Positions 45,834 through 55,347 of a stretch of 64,000 nucleotides of DNA are shown one piece after another. Each line of letters opens with the position of its first letter. Positions within the stretch are counted from its first letter, which is position 1. The translations under genes and the position numbers were made by a program. The notes beneath the pieces were generated by a model. That model saw nothing but the letters and a program-made list of their open reading frames with translations. It was not told where the DNA came from and searched no databases. The stretch is taken from assembly GCA_036279015.1 (NCBI GenBank), contig DASUJY010000015.1, forward strand, positions 1-64,000, read 5' to 3'. This DNA is from DATEOR01 sp036279015 (GTDB lineage Bacteria; Actinomycetota; Thermoleophilia; Gaiellales; Gaiellaceae).

Positions 45834-47437
45834 TCGCCCGTTGTACCGGACCGGCGCACGAGCGAGAGCACCGCGCGGAGCTCGGGAATGCGCAGCGCCC
45901 GCGCGCAGAGGAGGTAGACGCCGACGGCGCCGGCCAGGCCCGCGCCCACGCTCACCACCTGGGCGCCGAGTGAGCGGCCGAGCAGCTGGTCGAGCCCGTA
46001 CCAGACGCCGAACGCAACGCCGGCGGCCACCGCGGAGGCGATGACGACGCGCGCGTATGAATCGAGCAGGACCCGGCCGTTCACCCGGCCGAGCCGGTGC
46101 CGGAACGCGACGAGCAGCGCCGCGGTGCCCGCGATGTTGACGAGCGACGTGGCGAACGGAATGCCCCAGACGCCGAAGCGGTAGAAGGCGGCGTCGAGGG
46201 CCGCGTTGACGCCGAGGTTGCCGAGCGCGATCGCCGTCGGCACCCAGGGCGACTGGAGGCTGAAAAACGCCCTGGTCAGCATCAGCATCGTCCCGTTGAA
46301 CGTCAGTCCGAGCGTGAACGCGGCCAGGGCGCCGGCGACGACCGTCGTCTGGTCGGCGTCGAAGGCGCCGCGCTCGTAGAGAAGGCGCACGATGGGAACG
46401 GAGAGGGCTGCGCCGACTGCGCTCGCCGGCAGGAGCAGGAAGCCGATCTGCCCGAGCCCGAGGGCCACGGTCTCGCGAAAGCCGGCCACGTCGCCCCTGG
46501 TCGCGAGCCGCGAGAGGCGCGGGAAGAGCACCGTGGCGACGGCGACGGAGAACATCCCCTGGGGCAGCATGTAGATTCGAAACGCTGCGTTGATCGCGCT
46601 CGGCGCGATGTTCGGATCGATCAGCTTGGCCGCGAAGATGCCGTCGATCAGGGCGTTCACGTTGATCAGGCCGAGCCCGAGCGTGACCGGAACCATGAGG
46701 ACGAAGACCCGTCGCACCGCCGGGTCGCGCCAGTCGAAGACGAACTGGAGGCGCCCGTCGAGCCCGCGCAGCCAGGGGACCGGCAGGACGAGCTGGAGCA
46801 GCGTGGCTGCCAGGATCGCGCCGGCGTACACGTAGAGCTCGTCGTTCCCCTCGACGCGCGGCACCCCGATGACGAGGCCGAGGATGATCACGAGGTTCCA
46901 GAAGACGGGCGTCAGAGCCGGAACGGTGAAGTGCTCGTAGCTGTTGAGAACGCCGACGACGACGCCGAAGAGCCCGAGCAGGAGCACGATCGGGAAGAGC
47001 AGCCGCGAGAGGCCGACAAGAAGGTCCTGCTCGTATGGGAAGGGCGCCATGATCCAGGGCGCGAGCAGGATGAAGAGGACGGTGATCCCTCCGAGGCCGA
47101 GCAGGATGAGCCAGAGCAGGGTCGATGCGACCCGCCAGGCCCGCGCCCGCTCTCCCTTCTCCAGGAGCTCGCTGAAGACCGGGACGAAGGCGGAGGAAAG
47201 GGCGGCGTCGGCGACGAGGGCGCGGACGGTGTTCGGGATCAGGAACGCGATGTCGAATGCGTTGATCGGCCCGCGAACGCCGAAGTAGTTCCGCACGACG
47301 ATCTCGCGGACGAGCCCGAGGACGCGCGAGGCTCCCGTCGCCGCGGCGAAGATCGCAGTCGACCAGGCGAGGCGCCTCGTCGGCGGTAGCGGGGCGCCGG
47401 CGGGGTCGCGACCAGGCTCGTCCACGCGGCCGAGCAT
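45830..47437 (-). CDS. murJ: Lipid II flippase MurJ
   Basis: 535 residues, about 14 membrane helices, MVF/MATE-like fold. Markers: TGASRVLGLVREIVVRNYFG (30-49) at the N-terminus, FVPVFSELLEKGE, GGITVLFILLAPWI, an amphipathic segment with FSVAVATVLFPRLSRLA and ALAAFTLGLTFNGTMLMLTRAF. It flips lipid II for peptidoglycan synthesis. The ATG is at 47437, but TATGCT (the ATG lies within it) is 7 bases before an in-frame GTG at 47425, so the real leaderless start may be four codons later. Mycobacterial-type kinase and CBM domains are absent. Confidence 0.94.
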
Positions 47438-47507
47438 AGGCCAGGGGCCGGAAGCGCCCGGCTGCTGCTAGCATCTCGGGGCCCGCGCACTGCGGGCATT
47501 TCTCCGC

Positions 47508-47777
47508 ATGCCGAACATCCACCAGCAGAAGCGCCGCGTGAAGATCGCCGCCCGCCAGCGCGCGGAGAACCTGCGTTACCGCTCGGCCGCGAAGACCGTC
47601 TACAAGCGCCTCGAGGCCGCCGTCGCCGACGGGGACCAGGAGCGCGTCGCGAGCGAGCATCGCGAGCTCATCGCCCTCCTCGACAGGGCAGCCTCGAGCC
47701 GCACGATCCACCCGAACCGGGCCGCTCGCAAGAAGTCGCAGGCCGCGCGCCTCGTCGCGGGCCCGCCGGCGAGCTAG
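47508..47777 (+). CDS. rpsT: 30S ribosomal protein S20
   Basis: 89 residues, basic: MPNIHQQKRRVKIAARQRAE start, RSAAKTVYKRLEAAV and the conserved LDRAASSRTIHPNRAARKKS block near the C-terminus. It binds 16S rRNA in 30S assembly. A -10-like TAGCAT occurs at 47469-47474. Its 3' end overlaps the convergent holA gene by 4 bp, the usual rpsT-holA adjacency. Confidence 0.96.
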   Translation: MPNIHQQKRRVKIAARQRAENLRYRSAAKTVYKRLEAAVADGDQERVASEHRELIALLDRAASSRTIHPNRAARKKSQAARLVAGPPAS

Positions 47778-48739
47778 GCGACCGGCTCCCGCGCGGCGGT
47801 GATCTCGACGAGCGCTCGCTCGAGCTCGAGCTCGTTGGCGAGCCGGCTCGCTCCCTTCAGCGCGGCGTCGAGCTCTGCCAGGCGGACGATCGCGTGGTCC
47901 AGCTCGTCCCGCGAGTAGCGCTCTGCATTGCCGAGGGCCTTGCGCACGCGGAACTCGTGCTTCTTCAGGCGCTTGGCGATCTCGCGCGCCCCGAGCCCCT
48001 CGTCGGCGAGGGCCTGGACGGCGCGGACGAGGGTCACCTGGGCGGCCAGCCTGACAGTGATCAGGAAGGGCTCGACACCCTGCTCGAGGTCGGCCTCGCA
48101 TGCGGCCAAGACCTCGCCGACGTCGCGGCTCCCCCAGGCATCGGAGAGCGCCCAGGTCGGCGACTCGTGGAAGCCCACGGCGAGCTCCTCCACCTCTCGG
48201 GGCCCGATCTGCTCACCTGCTGCCCACGTGACGAGCTTCTCGACCTCCTGCTCGAGAAGAGCGACGTCGTCGCCCGTGATCTCCACCAGGCGCTTGGCAG
48301 CGTCGTCGCTCGCCTGCGCTCCCAGCCGGGCCAGCTCCCCGCGCACCCAGACCGAGGGGTCTTTCGGCTTGGGGATGTCGAAAGCGAGCACCTCGCCGCC
48401 GCGCCCGGCGACCAGCCGTGCAAGCGCGTCGTCTTTGGGCGCCCCCTCGGCGACGAGCGCGAGAACCGTGCCGGAAACGGGGTCGGCGAGATAGCCGGCG
48501 AGCGCCTCGAGATCCGCCTTCTTCCAGGACTCGACGCCCCGGACGACGAGGAGCCGCCCGCCGCCGAAGAGCCCGAGCGAGTTCAGGGACGCCGCAGCGT
48601 CCTCCCCCGAGAACGACTCGGCGTCGACGACCTCGACCGCTTCCTCGCCGAACCTCGTCCGCAGCCGGCGGAGCGCGCGCCCGATCTTCGGGCGGTCGCT
48701 GCCGGTGAGAAAGTAGACGGGGAGGAGCTCGTCCGCCAT
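47774..48739 (-). CDS. holA: DNA polymerase III subunit delta
   Basis: 321 residues. The clamp-loader delta fold: PVYFLTGSDRPKIGRALRRL (about 7-26, degenerate P-loop), DAESFSGEDAAASLNSLGLFG, GGRLLVVRGVESWKK, the AAA lid with ITGDDVALLEQEVEKL and the C-terminal collar with LKKHEFRVRKAL. It opens the beta clamp in the replisome. The ATG at 48739 lies 8 bases after TATGCT (48748-48753), so it is probably leaderless although comEC ends only 16 bp upstream. Confidence 0.94.
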   Translation of the reverse strand: MADELLPVYFLTGSDRPKIGRALRRLRTRFGEEAVEVVDAESFSGEDAAASLNSLGLFGGGRLLVVRGVESWKKADLEALAGYLADPVSGTVLALVAEGAPKDDALARLVAGRGGEVLAFDIPKPKDPSVWVRGELARLGAQASDDAAKRLVEITGDDVALLEQEVEKLVTWAAGEQIGPREVEELAVGFHESPTWALSDAWGSRDVGEVLAACEADLEQGVEPFLITVRLAAQVTLVRAVQALADEGLGAREIAKRLKKHEFRVRKALGNAERYSRDELDHAIVRLAELDAALKGASRLANELELERALVEITAAREPVA

Positions 48740-48747
48740 CGGCCCTG

Positions 48748-48753
48748 AGCATA
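48748..48753 (-). promoter_or_regulatory. -10 box of holA
   Basis: Minus-strand TATGCT, then 8 bases, then the holA ATG, directly after the comEC stop at 48755. Confidence 0.45.
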
Positions 48754-48754
48754 G

Positions 48755-51028
48755 TCATCGCTCCGTGTGGACCGAAACCGCGTTGCCGTCGGTCTCGACG
48801 GTGATGCGCCCGTCCTCGTCCGTTCGGTAGACGTCCAGGCCGGGGACGGCGGCCAGAGCCGAGATCGTGGACGGCGCCGGGTGCCCGTAGTCGTTTCCCT
48901 GCCCGACCGAGATGAGGGCGATTCGCGGGTGCACGAGACCGAGCAGGTCGCCGAGGCCCTCGTCCGATGATCCGTGATGGGCGACCTTGAGGAGCTCTAC
49001 GTCGGGCGGGCGCAGCGGGAGCGTGACGGCCGACTCGGAGTCACCGGTGAGCAGGGCGTCGAACCGCCCGTAGGTCGCGAGGAGGACGACGCCGTGCTCG
49101 TGCGGGTCCTCGTCGGCGAGGCCGGGGCCGTCGGGCCAGAGGACGCGCAGGCGGAGCGCGCCGAGCGCGTACGACTCACCCTCCCGCGCGGCGACGACGG
49201 GCACTGCTCGTGCGCGGGCCTCCCGCTCGAGCGCCGCCTCGTCCGGGCCGAAAGTGGGCTCGAGCGGGTCGAGCACGAAGCCGACGGGGAGCGCGTCGAC
49301 GACGGCCGCTGCGCCGCCCACGTGGTCGCGGTGCGGATGTGTGACCACGAGCGCCGCCAGCCGCCGCACGCCGAGCCTGCGCAGCTGGGAGGCGACGCCC
49401 GCCTCCGGCGGGCCCTCGTCGACGAGGACTGCGCCTGCCTTCGTCTGGAGCAGGATCCCGTCGCCCTGGCCGACGTCGAGCATCACGATCCGGAGGCCGT
49501 CCGGCGGAGCCGGGAAGTGCTGCGGCCGCATCCGCCAGCCGACGAGGACGATCGTCAGCATCGCAAGGAGGACCGCGGCCCTTCGTCCGCGCGGAGGCGG
49601 GAGCCTCGTCAGGAGGAGCGCGAAGAGGGCGAGGGCAGCGAGCGCGGCGAGCGCCCGCCAGGAGGTGAGCTGGGCGTGCGGGAGATCGCCGAAGAAGCGG
49701 GCGCAGCCGGCCAGGTAGGCGGCCAGCCAGGAGTTGACCCACGCGATCGCGGCCGCTGCTCCGGGAAGGACCGGATCGACCAGGGTCGTGACGAGCGCGA
49801 GCCCGAAGAGAGGCGCGACGACCGGGCCCGCGACCGCGTTGCTCACCACCGTGAAGAGCGGAGCGGCCTGGAAGTGAATCATCAGGATGGGCGCCGTGAC
49901 GGCCCCGCACGCCAGCGAGACTGCAACGACCGCAGCCAGCCCGCGGGGGATCGGATAGCCCTCGAGCCGGGCCTCGATCCTCGGCACGAGGACGAAGATC
50001 GACGCGACCGCCGCGAACGAGAGCTGGAACCCCGGCTCGAGCAGCGAGTAGGGGTTCCACGCGAGCAGCACGGCTGCGCCCGCGAGCAGGAAGTACCAGC
50101 GGTCGCGCGGCCGGCCGGCCAGCCAGGCGAGCGACGCCAGACCGCCGGCGACCCCGGCCCGAACCACCGACGGCTGCCACCCCACGGCCAGCAAGTAGGC
50201 GGTCACGGCGGTCAACGCCCCCACCTCGCCGATCCAGCGCGACAGCCCGAGGAGCCAGGCCAGCGCGAGCACCCCGCCGACGATGTAGGCGACGTTCTGG
50301 CCCGAGACGGCCAACAGGTGATAGAGCCCCGACGCGCGGAAGCTGTCTTGCAGCCCTTGGTCGAGCCCCTCGTCCTCGCCGAGCACCACGCCGGCCAGGA
50401 CCGCGCGCCGCTCTCCCGTGATCCCGGGCGCGAGCGTCCCTGCGATCGCGGACCGGAGGCGGTCGGCGAGACCCCCGATTCCGTCCCGGTGGCCCTCGAG
50501 CCGGAACGAGCTCGCGGCCAGGATGACGTGGACGCCCTGACGCGCGAGGTAAGAGCGCTCGTCGAAGCCGTCCTCAGGGCCGTCGGGCCGCTTCAGCTCG
50601 GCGACGACCGACAGGACGGCGCCCTGCGGTGGCGCTCGGCCCGGGGGCAGGTCGAGGCGCGCCGGCTCGTCGAGCGCGCGGCCGTCGAACCGGAGCACAC
50701 GTACCGGGAGGCGAACGTCGAACGGGCTGCGCCGCGCGGGGCCGGTGGACTCGACGAGCGCCGGTCCCGCCCGTCCGATCTCGGGCGCAAGGACGCTCTC
50801 GTCGAGCGAGTCGAGGCGGAGGCTTCCCCACCACCAGCCGCCGAGCGCCAGAGCAAGGGCCAGAACGGCCGCCCGGCCCCGCGGCTCCGCCAGAGCTGCG
50901 ACGCCGAGGGCCAACGCGAGGACGCCGACGAGGGGCGACGAGCCTCGAATCGCCAGCGACGCCGAGAGTCCGGCGCAAAGCCCCGCCGCGAGCAGGTGAG
51001 GTGCGGGGAGCCGCGCGAGCAGGCTCAT
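48755..51028 (-). CDS. comEC: ComEC/Rec2 DNA uptake channel with metallo-beta-lactamase domain
   Basis: 757 residues. N-terminal membrane part plus DUF4131-like OB domain (about 75-180), the Competence core with FRASGLYHLLAVSGQNVAYI (near 230-249) and about ten membrane helices, then a C-terminal metallo-beta-lactamase domain with MLDVGQGDGILL, THPHRDHVGGAAAV, LLTGDSES and KVAHHGSSDE (about 510-745). It forms the inner-membrane pore for transforming DNA, and the MBL part may degrade one strand. The ATG overlaps comEA by 4 bp. Suggests natural competence; the type IV pilus genes are not in this window. Confidence 0.95.
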   Translation of the reverse strand: MSLLARLPAPHLLAAGLCAGLSASLAIRGSSPLVGVLALALGVAALAEPRGRAAVLALALALGGWWWGSLRLDSLDESVLAPEIGRAGPALVESTGPARRSPFDVRLPVRVLRFDGRALDEPARLDLPPGRAPPQGAVLSVVAELKRPDGPEDGFDERSYLARQGVHVILAASSFRLEGHRDGIGGLADRLRSAIAGTLAPGITGERRAVLAGVVLGEDEGLDQGLQDSFRASGLYHLLAVSGQNVAYIVGGVLALAWLLGLSRWIGEVGALTAVTAYLLAVGWQPSVVRAGVAGGLASLAWLAGRPRDRWYFLLAGAAVLLAWNPYSLLEPGFQLSFAAVASIFVLVPRIEARLEGYPIPRGLAAVVAVSLACGAVTAPILMIHFQAAPLFTVVSNAVAGPVVAPLFGLALVTTLVDPVLPGAAAAIAWVNSWLAAYLAGCARFFGDLPHAQLTSWRALAALAALALFALLLTRLPPPRGRRAAVLLAMLTIVLVGWRMRPQHFPAPPDGLRIVMLDVGQGDGILLQTKAGAVLVDEGPPEAGVASQLRRLGVRRLAALVVTHPHRDHVGGAAAVVDALPVGFVLDPLEPTFGPDEAALEREARARAVPVVAAREGESYALGALRLRVLWPDGPGLADEDPHEHGVVLLATYGRFDALLTGDSESAVTLPLRPPDVELLKVAHHGSSDEGLGDLLGLVHPRIALISVGQGNDYGHPAPSTISALAAVPGLDVYRTDEDGRITVETDGNAVSVHTER

Positions 51029-51606
51029 AGGCCGACGAGGTCGTGGAGCTCGGCCAGCGTCGCCGGCCCGATTCCCGAAACGGCATCGAGCTCGTCCACC
51101 GAGCCGAACGCCCCGTGGGCGGTCCGGTAGTCGAGGATCTTCTGCGCCGTGACGGGCCCGATGCCCGGGAGCGTGTCGAGCTCCTCGAGCGTCGCCGAGT
51201 TCAGGTGGACGACTCCGCCCGGCGCTGCGGAGCCCGAAGCGCCTCCGGCCGCCGCCTGCGCCGCCTCCCGCCGTGAGGGGACGACGACCTGCTGTCCGTC
51301 GGCCACCGGCGCGGCGAGGTTAACCAGCTCGAGCGCCGCCTTCGACTTCGGCCCTCCCGCCCGCGCGATCGCGTCGTCGACCCGGCTGCCGTCGGGCAGG
51401 GTGTAGAGGCCGGGCTTCCCCACCTCGCCGACCACGTGCACGACGACCTTCCGCGCCGGAGCCGCCGCGGCCTGGAGCCGGACGGGGGCGGCAGCAGGCG
51501 CCTCGGGATCGCTGCGGAACGCGACGCGGCCCGCGAGCGTGAGCACAGCGAGGAGCGCCACCACGTAGGCGAGCGCACGCCGACGGGAGATGTCCGGCAG
51601 CTGCAT
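51025..51606 (-). CDS. comEA: ComEA DNA-binding competence protein
   Basis: 193 residues. N-terminal membrane anchor (about 10-26), an SLBB-type domain (55-112: VVVHVVGEVGKPGLYTLPDG, VNLAAPVADGQQVVVP), an Ala/Gly linker, then a helix-hairpin-helix pair VHLNSATLEELDTLPGIGP and FGSVDELDAVSGIGPATLAEL (132-193). It captures double-stranded DNA outside the membrane and hands it to ComEC, encoded immediately downstream. Confidence 0.95.
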   Translation of the reverse strand: MQLPDISRRRALAYVVALLAVLTLAGRVAFRSDPEAPAAAPVRLQAAAAPARKVVVHVVGEVGKPGLYTLPDGSRVDDAIARAGGPKSKAALELVNLAAPVADGQQVVVPSRREAAQAAAGGASGSAAPGGVVHLNSATLEELDTLPGIGPVTAQKILDYRTAHGAFGSVDELDAVSGIGPATLAELHDLVGL

Positions 51607-51668
51607 GTGTCCGAGCGTGACTCGAACTTCCGCGCAGGGGGCGCGCGGGATGCGCCGAGAGACGATCT

Positions 51669-52799
51669 TTAGTCGATACAGGGGCCGGAGGAGACCGGCT
51701 TCGTCGCGTCGGGCACCGCGTCCTGGACGACCGACACGGGCACCGCAAACCCATTGCCGCCGTTTTTCGCGCCCCCGAAGATCATCGCCACGACACCGCC
51801 GCGGGAGTCGACGACCGGACCGCCGCTCTCGCCGGGCTGCACCCCGCCCCTCAACGGGACGATGCTGCGCGGCCGGATGTGCTTGCCGTAGGCGTTCGGC
51901 GCGAGCACCGTCCTCGGAGCGCCCGCCGTGCCGGCGACACCGACCAATGCCCCGTCACGCGGATAGCCCATGAGCGCGACGTGCACCGGGTAGTCGCCGT
52001 TGCCGCTGACTGGGAGCGGCGCGGTCTGCAGGGACGCCACACGCAGCAGCGCGACGTCGTTCGCGGAATCGACGTAGACGACGTCGGCGGAGAGGGACTG
52101 CCCGTTGGGAGCGAGGACGTTTGTGTCATGCTCGCCGGCGACCACGTGGGCGTTCGTCGCGACCAGGTCGCGGCGCACGACCCAGCCGGATCCCTGGATG
52201 CCGAGCCCACAGGCGGTCCCGTGGATCTTGACGACGCTTCCCGCGGCAGCTCTCGCCCCGGGTGACTGGAGGACGCTCGGGTCCGGAGGAGGCAGGCGCC
52301 CGCCCGCAAGCGTCAGCTGAGGAAGTGGGTCGAAGCGGGCAAGCGCCTGGAGGACACGGTCGGGCGGGACCGCGCGCATGAGCCTCGGGAGGATCGTCGA
52401 GTCGCGGACCTCCTGACGGAAGCCGAGGCTCGGCTGCTGAACCGCGACGACGGCGATCAGCCACGCGAGGCCGAGCCCCAGAGCAGCCCCGAGGAGGACG
52501 CCCCCGAGCGAGTCCGCCGTCCGCAAGCCGGGCCGGAAGGCGAGGAAACGCCGTGGAGTCTCGGCCAGGGTCGCGCTCGCCGCCCCGAGGAGCGCCGCGC
52601 CGATGATTGCTCCAACGAGGCTCGCGATCGAGACCCAGGGCGACCCGTCCGAGAGGAGCTTCGGGGCGATCCACGAGCCTGCGAGCGCTCCGATGCCCAG
52701 GCCGACGAGGGAGAGCGCCTGCGCCACGAGCCCGCGGTAGGCGCCCTGGAGCGCGAAGAGCACCACCCAGAGGACGACAAGCACGTCGACGACGACCAT
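51669..52799 (-). CDS. MarP-like membrane serine protease (CvpA domain plus trypsin-like domain)
   Basis: 376 residues. Residues 1-~150 form a CvpA/colicin V-type four-helix membrane domain (VVVDVLVVLWVVLFALQGAYRG); 185-376 is a chymotrypsin-fold protease with His in VATNAHVVAG, Asp in SANDVALLRV and Ser in QPGESGGPVVD. Two Cys (GTACGLG and the terminal SGPCID) could form the disulfide known to control mycobacterial MarP, an acid-resistance protease. ATG 6 bases after TATGGT; leaderless. Placed between leuS and comEA. Confidence 0.9.
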   Translation of the reverse strand: MVVVDVLVVLWVVLFALQGAYRGLVAQALSLVGLGIGALAGSWIAPKLLSDGSPWVSIASLVGAIIGAALLGAASATLAETPRRFLAFRPGLRTADSLGGVLLGAALGLGLAWLIAVVAVQQPSLGFRQEVRDSTILPRLMRAVPPDRVLQALARFDPLPQLTLAGGRLPPPDPSVLQSPGARAAAGSVVKIHGTACGLGIQGSGWVVRRDLVATNAHVVAGEHDTNVLAPNGQSLSADVVYVDSANDVALLRVASLQTAPLPVSGNGDYPVHVALMGYPRDGALVGVAGTAGAPRTVLAPNAYGKHIRPRSIVPLRGGVQPGESGGPVVDSRGGVVAMIFGGAKNGGNGFAVPVSVVQDAVPDATKPVSSGPCID

Positions 52800-52805
52800 G
52801 CGCTC

Positions 52806-52811
52806 ACCATA
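52806..52811 (-). promoter_or_regulatory. -10 box of the MarP-like gene
   Basis: Minus-strand TATGGT followed by GAGCGC and the ATG, in the 62-bp gap after the leuS stop. Confidence 0.5.
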
Positions 52812-52861
52812 GGCGAGCCGCGAGACAACGGCCGCGGGCTCGACCCCGCCGCCCAGAGCGC

Positions 52862-55312
52862 CTAGACCACGAGGTTCACGAGGCGGCCCGGCACGACGAT
52901 CGCCTTCTTGACCTGCTTGCCGTCGAGGTGCGAGGCGACGCGGGGCAGCTCCTTCGCCCGCTCGACGAGCTCGTCCTCCCCGAGCCCGGCCTGCACCTCG
53001 ACGCGCCCGCGCACGCGCCCGTTCACCTGGACGACGAGCTCGAACGTGTCGTGCTCGAGCAAGGCCGGATCCGCCTCCGGCCACGGCGTCCGCCACAGCC
53101 GCTCGTGCCCGAGCCGCTCCCAGAGCTCCTCCGAGATGTGCGGGACGTATGGCTGGATCAGGCTGATAGCCGTCTCGGTGGCGAAGCGGACAGCGGCAGC
53201 CTGCTCCGGGTCGTCCTTGACCGCGTAGACGTCGTTGACGAGCTCGATCACCGCCGCGATCGGCGTGTTGAACTGGAACCGGCGCTCGATGTCGTCCGTG
53301 ACCTTGGCGATGGTCGCGTGCGCCTTGCGGGCCAGCTGGCCGCCGGGCTCTCCCTCCGGCGCGCTCCGCTCGGCCACCTCGAGCCCGAGCCGCCAGAGCC
53401 GCCCGAGGAAGCGCGACATGCCCTCGATGCCGCGGTCCTGCCATTCCTTGTCGTCCTCCGCGGGCCCCATGTAGAGGACGTAGAGGCGCACCGCCTCGGC
53501 GCCGTAGCGCTCCACCATCTCGTCGGGCGCGACGACGTTCCCCTTCGACTTCGACATCTTCGCGCCGTGGTAATGGAGCATGCCCTGGTTGAAGAGGCGC
53601 GCGAACGGCTCCTGGAAGCCGACGATGCCGAGGTCGTACATGGCCTTCGTGTAGAAGCGCGCGTAGAGCAGATGGAGGATCGCGTGCTCGATGCCGCCGA
53701 TGTACTGGTTGACGGGCAGCCAGTAGTCGACCATGGCCCGGTCGAACGGCGCCTCGGCGTTCCTGGGATCGCAGTACCGGAGGTAGTACCAGGACGAGTC
53801 GACGAAGGTGTCCATCGTGTCGGTCTCGCGCCGTGCCTCGCCGCCGCAGCGCGGGCAGGTCGTCGTCACCCAGTCCTCCGCCGCCGCGAGCGGCGAGCGG
53901 CCCTTCGGCAGGTACTCCTCGACCTCGGGCAGGAACACGGGCAGGTCCTCCTCCGGGACGGGCACGAGGCCGCACTCGTCGCAGTAGAGGATCGGGATCG
54001 GGCAGCCCCAGTAGCGCTGGCGCGAGAGGAGCCAGTCCCGTAGCCGGTAGCCGACCGCCGGGCGGCCGCGCTCGCGCGACTCGAGCCACTGGACGATCGC
54101 CTGCTTCGCCTCCGGGCTCGTCATCCCCGAGAACTGGGCCGAGTCGACGAGCTTCTCGTCCTCGGAGTGCGGGACGAAGGCCGCGTCCTTCTCGACGTCG
54201 CCGTCCACGGGCACGACCACCGTCTTGACCGGCAGCTCGAAGCGCCGGGCGAACTCGAAGTCCCGCTCGTCGTGCGCGGGGACGGCCATGATCGCGCCGG
54301 TGCCGTACTCCATGAGGACGTAGTCGGAGACCCAGATCGGCAGCCGGTTGTCGTTGACGGGGTTCGTGACGAAGCGCCCGGTGAAGACCCCGGTCTTCTC
54401 CTTCTCCGGGTCGGCGCGTTCCGCCGACGAACGCCCGGCCGCATGGCGCACGTAGTCGAGCACGTCCTGCTCGTGCGGCGTCCCTTCTGCCAGGCGAGCG
54501 ACGAGCGGATGCTCGGGTGCGAGGACGAAGAACGTGGCGCCGAAGAGCGTGTCGGGCCGCGTCGTGAAGACCGGGATGTCGACGTCGAGCTCCTCGATGC
54601 GGAAGACGACCTCGGCGCCCTCCGAGCGACCGATCCAGTTCCGCTGCATCGTGAGGACGCGCTCCGGCCAGGACTCGAGGAGCTCCATGTCGTCGAGGAG
54701 CCGGTCGGCGTAGCCGGTGATGCGGAAGAACCACTGCTCGAGGTTCCGCGCCTCGACCTCGTGGCCGCAGCGCTCGCAGCGGCCGTCGATCACCTGCTCG
54801 TTGGCGAGCACCGTCTGGTCGTTCGGGCACCAGTTGACGGGCGCCGACCTCCGGTAGGCGAGCCCGGCCTCGTAGAACTTCAGGAAGAGCCACTGCGTCC
54901 AGCGGTAGTAGTCCGGCTCGGCGGTCGAGAGCTCGCGGCTCCAGTCGATCGACCAGCCCAGCCGCTTCATCTGCTCGCGAATAGCCGCGATGTTGCGGTT
55001 CGTGACATCGCGCGGGTGCGCGCCCTCGCGGATGGCCGCGTTCTCTGCGGGCAGGCCGAAGGCGTCGTAGCCGATCGGGCGCAGCACGGTGAAGCCGCGC
55101 CGGCGGCGGACGTGGGCGACGACGTCCCCGAGCGTGTAGTTCAGGACGTGCCCCATGTGCAGCTCCCCCGACGGGTACGGGAGCATCTCGAGGACGTACG
55201 TATGCTCGCGCGGCGCCTCGTCGGGCGACGGGTTGGGGACGACGAAGGCCTTCTCGCGTTCCCACACGGCCTGCCATTTGGCCTCGATCGTCTTCGGGTC
55301 GTAGCGTTCCAT
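52862..55312 (-). CDS. leuS: Leucyl-tRNA synthetase
   Basis: 816 residues, normal bacterial length. HIGH-type motif PYPSGELHMGHVLNYT (about 42-57), editing (CP1) domain in the 220-400 region with the GTGAIMAVPAHDERD block, zinc Cys pairs CERCGHE, CDECGL and CPRCGGEARRE, KMSKSKGN (near 579-586) and the anticodon-binding C-domain. It charges and proofreads tRNA-Leu. The ATG is 12 bases after TAGTCT, half of a symmetric divergent promoter with plsC. Confidence 0.97.
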   Translation of the reverse strand: MERYDPKTIEAKWQAVWEREKAFVVPNPSPDEAPREHTYVLEMLPYPSGELHMGHVLNYTLGDVVAHVRRRRGFTVLRPIGYDAFGLPAENAAIREGAHPRDVTNRNIAAIREQMKRLGWSIDWSRELSTAEPDYYRWTQWLFLKFYEAGLAYRRSAPVNWCPNDQTVLANEQVIDGRCERCGHEVEARNLEQWFFRITGYADRLLDDMELLESWPERVLTMQRNWIGRSEGAEVVFRIEELDVDIPVFTTRPDTLFGATFFVLAPEHPLVARLAEGTPHEQDVLDYVRHAAGRSSAERADPEKEKTGVFTGRFVTNPVNDNRLPIWVSDYVLMEYGTGAIMAVPAHDERDFEFARRFELPVKTVVVPVDGDVEKDAAFVPHSEDEKLVDSAQFSGMTSPEAKQAIVQWLESRERGRPAVGYRLRDWLLSRQRYWGCPIPILYCDECGLVPVPEEDLPVFLPEVEEYLPKGRSPLAAAEDWVTTTCPRCGGEARRETDTMDTFVDSSWYYLRYCDPRNAEAPFDRAMVDYWLPVNQYIGGIEHAILHLLYARFYTKAMYDLGIVGFQEPFARLFNQGMLHYHGAKMSKSKGNVVAPDEMVERYGAEAVRLYVLYMGPAEDDKEWQDRGIEGMSRFLGRLWRLGLEVAERSAPEGEPGGQLARKAHATIAKVTDDIERRFQFNTPIAAVIELVNDVYAVKDDPEQAAAVRFATETAISLIQPYVPHISEELWERLGHERLWRTPWPEADPALLEHDTFELVVQVNGRVRGRVEVQAGLGEDELVERAKELPRVASHLDGKQVKKAIVVPGRLVNLVV

Positions 55313-55324
55313 CGGCGTGCCACG

Positions 55325-55340
55325 AGACTAGCGCTAGACT
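55325..55340. promoter_or_regulatory. Symmetric divergent promoter between leuS and plsC
   Basis: AGACTAGCGCTAGACT is a palindrome with one mismatched pair. It gives TAGTCT on the minus strand (55330-55325, 12 bases before the leuS ATG) and TAGACT on the plus strand (55335-55340, 7 bases before the plsC GTG). Confidence 0.6.
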
Positions 55341-55347
55341 CGCGGCC

